Shown here one piece after another: positions 1 through 6,090 of a stretch of DNA of 14,042 nt; the stretch's first letter is position 1, and the number at the start of each line of letters is the position of its first letter. A program made the translations under genes and the position numbers. This stretch comes from Promethearchaeota archaeon. GTDB lineage: Archaea > Asgardarchaeota > Lokiarchaeia > Sigynarchaeales > SOKP01. The stretch is taken from contig SDNV01000073.1 of assembly GCA_004524515.1 (NCBI GenBank), forward strand, positions 1 to 14,042. The letters are read 5' to 3'. The notes under the pieces were generated by a model that was not told where the DNA came from, ran no database searches, and saw nothing but the letters and a program-made list of their open reading frames with translations.

Positions 1-333
1 AACGAGGCCCGTTTTGAGGATTCTATAGGGATTTGTCCGGAGTTTATTGATGGCTATGGTATAGCAATTCTACCTACTACAGGAAGATATTTCCACGTAC
101 CTTACGGCATTATAGTTCCACAGAAAGTGGAAAATCTTCTCGTAGCAGGACGCTGTGTTGCTGGAGATAGAATATCCCATGCTGCTACACGTCAGATGGT
201 ATGTTGTACGGTAACAGGTCAAGGTGCTGGAGTGGCTGCTGCTATTTCAATCAAAGACAATGTGAATTGCAGAAATGTGGATATTTTAAAACTTCAAAAA
301 AACCTCAAAAAACAGGGTGTGAGAATTGAATAG
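1..333 (+). CDS. FAD-dependent oxidoreductase, C-terminal part (FAD_oxidored-like)
   Basis: This is the 3' end of a gene that begins before the window; the frame is open from base 1 and ends in TAG at 331-333. The visible 110 residues match the C-terminal end of the FAD_oxidored superfamily: RFEDSIG, then YFHVPYGIIVP, the FAD-contacting segment NLLVAGRCVAGDR, the helix with MVCCTVTGQGAGVAAA, and a closing LQKNLKKQGVRIE. Members are flavoproteins with a Rossmann fold at the N-terminus, which is missing here, so substrate and reaction cannot be named. A short internal start at the GTG of base 127 would cut the conserved segment and is not the true start. The gene runs towards the PFK gene on the other strand. 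Confidence 0.85.
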   Translation, partial: NEARFEDSIGICPEFIDGYGIAILPTTGRYFHVPYGIIVPQKVENLLVAGRCVAGDRISHAATRQMVCCTVTGQGAGVAAAISIKDNVNCRNVDILKLQKNLKKQGVRIE

Positions 334-384
334 ATTAAGTAGGATTATTTTTATGTAATATTACTCTTATGATAAAAATAGATA

Positions 385-404
385 ATTTATTTCCCAAAAT
401 AAAT
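385..404. terminator. Hairpin between convergent genes, likely bidirectional terminator
   Basis: An 8-bp perfect inverted repeat (ATTTATTT at 385-392, AAATAAAT at 397-404) with a 4-nt loop lies between the stops of the two convergent genes. T-rich tracts follow on the minus strand, including ten T directly after the PFK stop (423-432). It fits the T-rich ends of archaeal transcripts; the low complexity lowers confidence. Confidence 0.35.
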
Positions 405-432
405 AAAAGTTTAAAAATTATTAAAAAAAAAA

Positions 433-1672
433 CTAATTTTCTTTTGATTTGTAGCGAATTTTAACCATCAAATCTCTTAATTCTAATTTATCACTCTCTG
501 GCTTAATATATTTCTTTTTGACGCCTTCTGAAAGAGCAAAAGTTGCTATTTCAGTCCCCTGTAATGATACCATTTTACCAAAATCCTCCTCAAGAACGAG
601 TTTCATAGCCGCCAAGCCAAATCTTAGTCCTAAAATTCGATCGAAGGAGTTTGGCGCCCCTGCTCTCATGGTATGGCCCAAAACCACACTTCGGCATTCG
701 AAATCTACTCCATGTTTTTTAAATTCTTCTTTTAAATCATCACGAAGGCCCAATTCCGTGACTAAAATGTTTGAGATATTTAATGCAGGTAAAACAGGAT
801 TTCCAAACACATCTTTGGGCAATTTATCAATGGTTTCTTTCGATATCGTGGTAAAATCTCTTCTAAGAGATTCAAGAGAAGGATAAGCCCCCTCGGAACA
901 AGCGATAATATGATATTTGTGTCCCACTCGCAATCGACTTTTTAGGACTTGTACCACATCTCTTTCAAAATCGAATGGAGTTTCTGGTATGAGTATAATA
1001 TCGGCTCCTGCAGAAATCCCACTATACATCGTTAAGAATCCGGCATCTCGACCCATGATTTCTACTACAAATACTCTTTGATGGGATCTCGCGGTGGTTG
1101 TGAGATTATCCATGGCGTTTGATGCTAATTGTACTGCACTCCAGAAACCAAAAGTATAATGGGTGCCCGCTAAATCATTATCAATTGTCTTTGGACAACC
1201 AACTACCTTAGCGTTCGTATATTTACACATCGCATCGGCGACTCCTAGCGTATCGTTTTTAGTTTAAAATGGAAACCATTTTAAATCTCCACCAATCGCG
1301 ATTAGAGCATCAATTCCTAACTCATCAAATTTTCCCGCCATCTCTTTTGCTATTTTTTCTTTCATTTGTTCTTTTTCTTCCTCAGTTTGTGCTTTTTGAA
1401 CTGATTTAAAAGGATTTGTTCTACTGGTGTATAATAATGTTCCACCAATGGTATGAAGATCGTCATGTTCTGCGATGTTAAGTGGCATAGTAAGATTTTC
1501 CATAAATCCTTTCCAGCCTTTAAGAATTCCAACACACTTTACGCCGGCATCAAAAGCCTTTAACAAAATACCGTATAACACGCTATTTAAACCCGGGCAG
1601 TATACGGCAGCTAAAGAAATCCTTTAACATGACTCCGCCACCCGTTAAAATTCCTACTTTTTTAATTACTAT
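433..1672 (-). CDS. PPi-dependent 6-phosphofructokinase, interrupted by two ~30-nt inserts
   Basis: Phosphofructokinase phosphorylates fructose 6-phosphate in glycolysis. In order the gene shows KKVGILTGGG, [insert], CPGLNSVLYG, GGTLLYTSRTNP, IAIGG, [insert], NDTLGVADAM, PKTIDND, EIMGRDAGFL and GHTMRAGAPNSFDR. With the inserts removed these read GGGDCPGLN and GGDDTLG. The second Asp of GGDD together with the Lys of PKTIDND is the signature of PPi-dependent rather than ATP-dependent enzymes. The rest of the reading frame, about 380 codons, has no lesion and normal family length. As DNA it is split: the 31-nt insert (1602-1632) shifts frame, and the 30-nt insert (1255-1284) carries an in-frame TAA. 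The expected start codon is ATA (1670-1672), placed 7 nt after a near-perfect Shine-Dalgarno (AGAAGGTGATC, 1677-1687). Conventional gene finding yields fragments at 433-1230 and 1264-1581. It is either a recently broken gene or one whose inserts are removed or bypassed. Confidence 0.85.
1255..1284 (-). other. 30-nt hairpin insert in the GGD/DT motif of PFK
   Basis: On the coding strand GGTGGAGAT is followed by 30 extra bases before GATACGCTAGG (DTLG). The insert plus one flanking T forms a perfect 10-bp stem (TTTAAAATGG at 1285-1276, CCATTTTAAA at 1272-1263) with a TTT loop and a short A-rich tail, and it puts an in-frame TAA in the gene. Several junctions are possible; placing it at G^AC (1256-1285) restores the codons for GGDDTLG. 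Confidence 0.8.
1602..1632 (-). other. 31-nt hairpin insert in the GGD/CPGLN motif of PFK
   Basis: On the coding strand GGCGGAG is followed by 31 extra bases before ACTGCCCGGG. Only the junction G^AC gives back the Asp codon and the canonical GGGDCPGLN motif. The insert contains a 7-bp stem with one G-U pair (GTTAAAG and CTTTAGC) and a 5-nt loop. Its length shifts the reading frame by one base. Confidence 0.8.
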
Positions 1673-1676
1673 ATAA

Positions 1677-1687
1677 GATCACCTTCT
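1677..1687 (-). promoter_or_regulatory. Strong Shine-Dalgarno of PFK, deciding an ATA start position
   Basis: AGAAGGTGATC closely matches the complement of the archaeal 16S rRNA 3' end. It lies 7 nt (counted from GGTG) upstream of an ATA that aligns with the ATG of the second PFK copy (5035-5037). No in-frame ATG, GTG or TTG exists between the upstream in-frame TGA and the conserved GILTGGG motif. Confidence 0.6.
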
Positions 1688-1751
1688 TTAATTAGGTTAT
1701 TTATCTTATTAAATAAGCTATTTTCGATTAAAAAAGTTGGGGAAATAAACA

Positions 1752-4004
1752 TTATTTTTCCGTGCTTTGTATTAATCTTTGTATAAAATCTGTCCAATAT
1801 ATAAATTGTTTGTAGTAATTACTGGTTTTACCATTTAAGTAAATATCATTATTTATACTAGCATAATAGCCCTTCTTATGTCGAGTAATTTCATAATCCT
1901 TCATAAATCTAAAAATTGTTGTATTACTCACATTTAATAATTGAGCAATTTTAGATGGAGATATCACTTCTAATATTTGAACTAAAACATCCTTTGACAG
2001 AATTTCTATTAATTGAGGACGCTTAGGGGAGAATTTCTCTGTCTGTTCATGATATCCTTTAAAAAAATCTAATTCAATTCGCTTTCTTTTCATACTATCT
2101 TTGTAATTTAATAACATATTCTCAAAAAGCACAGCAGTTATAGAAAGCTCGCTGGCTTGAACTTTCTGGATGATTTTTTTTCGTAGATTATACCTTTCAG
2201 AGACACGAGACTTGATTTTAGGTTTAATCCCAAAATAGTCTTTGATTTGCTGTAAAAATACTTTTCTTGAGGATGCCAAACTCGGATATATCCTTCCTGT
2301 ATCAGCATTGTATCCCAGAGTTCCATCACCATCATAAAAACCTAACAAAAAAGCGAGCATAAATTCCTTCTTTTTTAAAATTGGAAGAGTAGGAACTTTT
2401 GCTCTTCTTCCCTTTTTAGTATTATATTCATATTCCATTCCCAGATTAATGAGATCTTTAGCAAACTTTTGATCCCCCCATCTAATCGAGCTCATTTGAT
2501 ATTGATTATTGCTAAAATCACTACCAATAATTTTATCTTTTATATAATCAGGATTTAAACCAACGTTTCGACAAAATTTAACAAGTACATTTCTATCAGA
2601 ACTGGAAAGTCCGATTCCCATTCTATAATAATTTTCTGATTTTTTATGTTCTAAGGCAATATACCCATCAGCAAAAAGGAAACCTAGCCAATATGCTTTT
2701 TCTTTTGAATCTATTAGAGAAAAGTAATGCCTATTAAAGTTAGTGTGATGCAAATACATTTGATATCTTGGTGTTGGCTTGGGTTTTAAGAATTCTTCAT
2801 AATCATCAATAAATTTTTTAATATCCTTTTCAATATCAAAAAGATGCCTCTTTAACGCTGGAAACTTCTTGATCCAATTAGTTATATGGTCATTTAAATT
2901 CTCTCGCATTGTATTAAGAATACTCTTTGCAATGATATGTTTAGATTTATTTTTCATTCTTCTCCCTAGTATATATCCTTTGCCTAACCCGAAAAGATTA
3001 TCCATTTCTGAGAATGATATATACGGCTCAAATAGAAATTTTACCTTAAAATCAAGATTCTTTAAATAATTTTGAATTCGATTAGTAAACCATCGATTAT
3101 AATGCTCAATTTTTGGTTTAAATTTCTTTACATTAGAAGTTTCGTTTTCCATTATAATTCTATCAATATCTTCCTTTTTTAACTCCTTACATAATCCTGC
3201 GTTTAAAAATTCATGATATGCAGAAAAAATCTCGAATGCAGAGATTCCTTTGGTCACAATTTCAGGAGATTTGCCTAAAAGTAAAGTGCTAGTTCCTGTT
3301 TGAAGGATTTTGTCATATTCCTCTTTAAGCTCTGAAAGTGATTTATTCACTAATGATGAGTTATTGAATGTTTTAGTAATTGAAAGATTTATTGTGTTAA
3401 TATACTCTTTTAGCCACACTTCTATGAGTTTACGCATCTCTTTTGGAAAAGGATGTAATTCTTCAAGATTATTAAAAATATTTGATTTTTTACGTAAATT
3501 TTGCAAGAAATTGGTATACTCCCTCGTAATTTTTTTAAATCCGACACGTATCATCTCATAACTCCTTTTTGTGGATTCGTCATTTTTAAGCATTTTTTTC
3601 TGCTTTTTGCTCAATACTTTCATATAGCTTCTTGACAATCCATCCATATAATGTGAGACAATTTGACCCCCCCTTCCAATAGGGATACAATATATCCAAC
3701 CATTTAGAAACGATTTATAATTATTAGGGGTTTTTTTTTTAATTAAGGTTATCAAACTTTTTGGAGGAAGGCTTGATGTGTCATATAGACAGGCCTCTAC
3801 AGCTTGGATAAAACTACCAACGAATTCATCAATAAAAACTAAGGGACTTTTATGTTTCCGACATGTGGGATATTTTCGGCGTCCAAGGATCCCGATTTTT
3901 AAGGGTTTTACCCTCTCGATATGCTTGCAACCGAAAAATGGACAGATCGCTATCCGATCTTCCTCAACTGTTTTTCTGCTTACTAGCTCATATTTCTCAA
4001 TCAT
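1752..4004 (-). CDS. Zinc-finger and LAGLIDADG homing-endonuclease-like protein
   Basis: Protein of 750 residues. Residues 21-51 hold a C-x4-C-x21-C-x2-H cluster that may bind zinc. Residues 60-410 form a largely helical region I cannot assign. Two LAGLIDADG motifs follow, AYWLGFLFADGYI (437-449) and AFLLGFYDGDGTLG (551-564), each with the acidic residue that binds the catalytic metal, so this should be a single-chain double-motif DNA endonuclease. Residues about 672-702 (SPSKIAQLLNVSNTTIFRFMKDY) are a helix-turn-helix. No intein splicing blocks are visible and no host protein surrounds it, so it is freestanding. It starts with ATG overlapping the upstream gene's TGA by 4 nt, which implies coupled translation. 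It lies between a full and a decayed PFK 5' end, which suggests that PFK is its target; this is inference. The overall layout resembles proteins I associate with Lokiarchaeota. Confidence 0.85.
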   Translation of the reverse strand: MIEKYELVSRKTVEEDRIAICPFFGCKHIERVKPLKIGILGRRKYPTCRKHKSPLVFIDEFVGSFIQAVEACLYDTSSLPPKSLITLIKKKTPNNYKSFLNGWIYCIPIGRGGQIVSHYMDGLSRSYMKVLSKKQKKMLKNDESTKRSYEMIRVGFKKITREYTNFLQNLRKKSNIFNNLEELHPFPKEMRKLIEVWLKEYINTINLSITKTFNNSSLVNKSLSELKEEYDKILQTGTSTLLLGKSPEIVTKGISAFEIFSAYHEFLNAGLCKELKKEDIDRIIMENETSNVKKFKPKIEHYNRWFTNRIQNYLKNLDFKVKFLFEPYISFSEMDNLFGLGKGYILGRRMKNKSKHIIAKSILNTMRENLNDHITNWIKKFPALKRHLFDIEKDIKKFIDDYEEFLKPKPTPRYQMYLHHTNFNRHYFSLIDSKEKAYWLGFLFADGYIALEHKKSENYYRMGIGLSSSDRNVLVKFCRNVGLNPDYIKDKIIGSDFSNNQYQMSSIRWGDQKFAKDLINLGMEYEYNTKKGRRAKVPTLPILKKKEFMLAFLLGFYDGDGTLGYNADTGRIYPSLASSRKVFLQQIKDYFGIKPKIKSRVSERYNLRKKIIQKVQASELSITAVLFENMLLNYKDSMKRKRIELDFFKGYHEQTEKFSPKRPQLIEILSKDVLVQILEVISPSKIAQLLNVSNTTIFRFMKDYEITRHKKGYYASINNDIYLNGKTSNYYKQFIYWTDFIQRLIQSTEK

Positions 4005-4642
4005 TCTTTTAGTCTCACCCGTTTATTCTTTTTCTCTCTATTGAACTTATTTTTCTCATCAATCTGAAGTATCCCAGCTAAATCCTTACCCAATAGCAAG
4101 TAATTTTCTCTTAATTCTCTATAGAACTCAGAAAACAACTCCGAAAATACACATTCTGTACTGCATAAAAGGCTTGTAATTTGTATAACAACTTTCAATA
4201 ACCGGGGATAGTCATAAATTTCAAATTCCGAGAGCATATGAATTATTCTCCATATTTTACTAGTTAAGTTTTTAATCTCCTTCAAGATGTTTATTTCAGG
4301 ACTATTAAGTTGTATTTTAACTTTTTCTAATAAAATAAGCAACTTTTCAGCCAACATATCCTCTTTTAATCCAAGCAGTCTAAGTTTAGAAGTATATTGT
4401 GAAAATGACAAAGCTAGTTTTCCTTCTAATTCTAGTACAGGTTTTCTCGTGGAAACTTTCTCAAAATTTTGAGGACTTGAGTATCTTAATTGAATAACTG
4501 CTGTTTTATAGTTGAAGAATGAGCGTAGTTGTCTTGAAAGTTCATTTATCCTTTCAGAGACTTCTGTATAATGCCAATCAAAAAACTCTAAATTATTATC
4601 TTTTCCTAATTGGAAATTATTTTCAATATAATTATTTTTCAC
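4001..4642 (-). CDS. Hypothetical helical protein coupled to the LAGLIDADG gene
   Basis: I do not recognise this 213-residue protein. It is predicted almost entirely helical, with heptad-like Leu/Ile spacing (for example residues 80-125), no signal peptide, no clear membrane segment and a very basic C-terminus (KNKFNREKKNKRVRLK). The start is a GTG at 4640-4642, about 25 nt from the centre of a good TATA box, so the message is probably leaderless. Its TGA overlaps the ATG of the endonuclease gene (ATGA), so the two form one transcription unit. A role as partner, DNA-binding helper or regulator of the endonuclease is a guess from position only. Confidence 0.75.
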   Translation of the reverse strand: MKNNYIENNFQLGKDNNLEFFDWHYTEVSERINELSRQLRSFFNYKTAVIQLRYSSPQNFEKVSTRKPVLELEGKLALSFSQYTSKLRLLGLKEDMLAEKLLILLEKVKIQLNSPEINILKEIKNLTSKIWRIIHMLSEFEIYDYPRLLKVVIQITSLLCSTECVFSELFSEFYRELRENYLLLGKDLAGILQIDEKNKFNREKKNKRVRLKE

Positions 4643-4661
4643 ACTAAAATACTACTTTATT

Positions 4662-4671
4662 TATTTATAAA
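4662..4671 (-). promoter_or_regulatory. TATA box of the endonuclease gene pair
   Basis: TTTATAAATA on the minus strand is centred about 25 nt before the GTG start at 4642. That is the normal archaeal TATA-to-start-site distance, so transcription should begin at or next to the start codon. No Shine-Dalgarno lies in between. Confidence 0.6.
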
Positions 4672-4733
4672 TGAAAAAATTGATAATGTATTTTCATATT
4701 TCTCAAAAGAAAATTTCCTTATAATATAAGAAC

Positions 4734-4925
4734 TCAGAAAGCACAGATGCAAAAAAAGATATTAAAAAAATTTCTTGCTTTGATTATAGCCAATTCAACC
4801 TCATCTAAGTCTTGGATTAACTTATCTGCGAGATCCTAAGAAATTATTCCTTTTTGGAATAAGAGCTCAATTTTACACTTTACAAGGTCTAATTTTTCTT
4901 GAGTGCGGGTTAATGTAAAAGTTGG
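4734..4925 (-). pseudogene. Broken small helical ORF
   Basis: Reading from 4925 down to the TGA at 4734 gives 64 codons with a single interruption, a TAG at 4836-4838. The translation before it, RTQEKLDLVKCKIELLFQKG, and after it, DLADKLIQDLDEVELAIIKA, looks like a real amphipathic helical hairpin, and TAG could be a one-base change of a Glu codon (SEDLADKL). No start codon or ribosome site fits, because the frame runs back into the decayed PFK copy. It is probably the C-terminal remnant of a lost gene. Family unknown. Confidence 0.45.
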
Positions 4926-4935
4926 ATTTTATGAA

Positions 4936-5037
4936 CCAATACAATAAACTATTCAACTCTAGGTAGTTTGGTCTATAAAGTGATATTTTATACGAAGCAC
5001 CACCACCGGTAAGAATTCCAACTTTTTTAATAGTCAT
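4936..5037 (-). pseudogene. Decayed N-terminal fragment of a second PFK copy
   Basis: From an ATG at 5035-5037, preceded by GAGTGAT at a proper distance, the frame reads MTIKKVGILTGGG, then a 30-nt insert, then a degraded version of the next motif: codons AAC TAC CTA GAG TTG AAT AGT TTA TTG TAT stand where GAC TGC CCA GGG TTG AAT would be expected in an intact copy. The implied changes from that codon choice are mostly G-to-A or C-to-T. Homology to the PFK gene at 433-1672 fades after about 4936. This is a relic of a PFK 5' end directly downstream of the ZPR1 gene, perhaps the original position of PFK before the LAGLIDADG pair arrived. Confidence 0.7.
4968..4997 (-). other. 30-nt hairpin insert in the relic PFK copy
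   Basis: Thirty extra bases separate GGTGGTGGTG from ACTACCTAGAGTTG on the coding strand, at the same codon as the 1602-1632 insert. The G^AC junction again restores Asp. It contains a 6-bp stem (TATAAA and TTTATA) with a 7-nt loop. The sequence can be loosely aligned with the 1602-1632 insert, which suggests common origin. Confidence 0.65.
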
Positions 5038-5094
5038 TTACTTATCACTCTAAATAATTTCAATCAATATGCAATGATTAGTTTATTTTCACTA

Positions 5095-5121
5095 AAAAAG
5101 TTATTACCTAAAATATTAGGT
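5095..5121 (-). terminator. Hairpin and T-tract after the ZPR1-like gene
   Basis: A perfect 6-bp inverted repeat (ACCTAA at 5106-5111, TTAGGT at 5116-5121, 4-nt loop) begins at the stop codon of the ZPR1-like gene. On the minus strand it is followed within a few bases by six T (5095-5100). The T-tract also occurs in the other PFK repeat without this hairpin, so it may instead belong to the PFK promoter. Confidence 0.4.
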
Positions 5122-5696
5122 TAATCTTGATCCATTTCCATATTATCAAGTTTTTTAAAAGAATAAGCTGATTGATCTTGAGGAATTATATAACTTCCTC
5201 CTCCGAAATCGGTTATTTGTAATGTAAACTTCAATTCTCCATTTAACGCTTTTTTTAAGTCTGTTAATATTTCCTCAATTTCTTTCCATTCAGGATCGTT
5301 ATTTTCAAGATTATTTTTATAAATTAAAACGGCTTCTTCAAATCTTAGAAGGATCCCTTCCACATTAGTATAATAAAAGTCCGCTCTAGGGCCTGGTTCC
5401 ACGATTAATTCTAATTCAGGAATTTCCAACTTTCCGGTTGGAGAACGATAAATTTTTGATTTGAGGTCGTTTTCATTTGAAATCTTTAAAGTCATGATTC
5501 CAGGATCTATTCGCGTAGTCATCGGAATAATATCGTGTTTATGAAAATTACAGCTATCGCACACAAATTTAACAATCAACATTTTATCCCCATCCGGAAG
5601 ATCATATTCGATTGTATTAATAGAAATGATCCCATCTGCACAATCGGGGCATTTAAGCGAAAATTCATTTTCTTTGTTCCTGATAATTTTAGCCAT
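5121..5696 (-). CDS. ZPR1-type zinc-finger protein
   Basis: Archaeal ZPR1-related protein of 191 residues. Four cysteines form C-P-D-C (16-19) and C-D-S-C (46-49), a C-x2-C-x26-C-x2-C zinc ribbon. The family core follows: VKFVCDSCNF..HDIIPMTTRIDPGIMTLK, then SPTGKLEIPELELIVEPGPRADFYYTNVEGILLRFEEA, the conserved EPGP and NVEG block. Eukaryotic ZPR1 binds and assists folding of elongation factor 1A; the archaeal role is not settled, so a similar chaperone role is only suggested. The start is ATG at 5694-5696; a TTG one codon earlier is possible. It is a single gene, with its own T-rich upstream region and a hairpin at its end. Confidence 0.85.
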   Translation of the reverse strand: MAKIIRNKENEFSLKCPDCADGIISINTIEYDLPDGDKMLIVKFVCDSCNFHKHDIIPMTTRIDPGIMTLKISNENDLKSKIYRSPTGKLEIPELELIVEPGPRADFYYTNVEGILLRFEEAVLIYKNNLENNDPEWKEIEEILTDLKKALNGELKFTLQITDFGGGSYIIPQDQSAYSFKKLDNMEMDQD

Positions 5697-5884
5697 CAAT
5701 TACGCAACTTTGTGGTATTATTTGTTTTTATTAAACGAACAATATGATTTTTAATCTTGCAAAATATGTGATTCAAAATTTTTATTAGTCATTTAAACAG
5801 CTAACTTAAAAAGTTTATGCAAAAATTTTTAATATAACCGACTTTTAAATCAGTTAATACTAGGTTATTTTTCTACTAAAAAAA

Positions 5885-5893
5885 TAATATAAA
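5885..5893 (+). promoter_or_regulatory. TATA box of the por operon
   Basis: TAATATAAA preceded by a purine-rich tract (ACTAAAAAAA) resembles an archaeal BRE/TATA promoter. The predicted start site about 26 nt from its centre is near 5915, exactly where the first inverted repeat of the leader begins. This would give a leader of roughly 175 nt before the first por gene. Confidence 0.45.
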
Positions 5894-5913
5894 GTTGAGA
5901 ATGGATGCTTAAT

Positions 5914-5980
5914 CTTGAATTAAATAAATCACCAATAATTCTTAACTCTATATTATTGTTAGTACTCTTAGTAATTCAAG
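5914..5980 (+). promoter_or_regulatory. Nested inverted repeats in the por leader
   Basis: CTTGAATTA (5914-5922) pairs perfectly with TAATTCAAG (5972-5980), and inside it CAATAAT (5933-5939) pairs with ATTATTG (5952-5958), leaving a 12-nt loop. The two stems nest into one folded RNA of 67 nt at the predicted 5' end of the por transcript. AT-rich DNA makes short repeats common, so this is tentative. Confidence 0.35.
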
Positions 5981-6003
5981 TAGTAGTATTAATTTTATAA
6001 AGT

Positions 6004-6041
6004 AATCAATAAAAACTAGGGCTTCTGGGTTTTTATTGGTT
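6004..6041 (+). promoter_or_regulatory. 13-bp hairpin before the por operon
   Basis: AATCAATAAAAAC (6004-6016) pairs with GTTTTTATTGGTT (6029-6041) over 13 positions with one G-U, around a 12-nt loop. It ends 49 nt before the start of the first por gene. It could be a leader structure that controls the operon, or a terminator. Apart from these leader repeats and the TATA box I see no gene in 5700-6090. Confidence 0.45.
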
Positions 6042-6090
6042 GCTTAGATAATAACTAGATAAAAATCAAAAAAGAAAATGTTGGAAAAAA

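Larger units (their letters stand above)
1571..1738 (-). repeat. Direct repeat, PFK promoter and 5' end, intact copy
   Basis: This stretch is homologous to 4936-5102 on the same strand. Both begin with AACTTTTTTA, share GAAAATA shortly after, have almost the same distance to the coding start (74 versus 73 nt to AAAAAAGT), then encode KKVGILTGGG, an insert of about 30 nt, and LNS(V/L)LY. The two copies are clearly diverged. Together they flank the LAGLIDADG gene pair. Confidence 0.75.
4936..5102 (-). repeat. Direct repeat, PFK promoter and 5' end, decayed copy
   Basis: Diverged partner of the repeat at 1571-1738. It starts 18 nt after the ZPR1 stop. The conserved AACTTTTTTA and GAAAATA blocks upstream of the start suggest that the promoter was copied together with the coding start. 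Confidence 0.7.

Noticed and set aside
518..886. Plus-strand ORF opposite the PFK gene
   Set aside because: It is a shadow of the conserved PFK frame on the other strand and has no recognisable motif or ribosome site.
1255..1284. T4 gene 60-type bypass from GAT to GAT in the second PFK insert
   Set aside because: Take-off and landing GAT codons exist, but the product would be GGDTLG, lacking the second Asp of the PPi-type motif, and the other inserts have no matching codon pair.
1255..1632. Canonical archaeal bulge-helix-bulge introns as an explanation for the inserts
   Set aside because: With the G^AC junctions, the first intron bases after the 5' bulge do not pair with the first exon-2 bases to give the required 4-bp central helix in either insert. 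A relaxed motif cannot be excluded by eye.
1602..1632. In-frame palindromic coding element like the Rickettsia palindromic elements
   Set aside because: Such elements keep the host frame open. Here one insert shifts the frame and the other contains a stop codon.
1752..4004. Intein
   Set aside because: No N-terminal Cys/Ser splicing block, no C-terminal His-Asn, no flanking host protein; the gene has its own start with an ATGA overlap.
4643..5120. tRNA gene, CRISPR array or transposon ends near the LAGLIDADG pair
   Set aside because: I saw no cloverleaf, no regularly spaced repeats and no terminal inverted repeats; only the PFK direct repeat and a broken ORF are supported.
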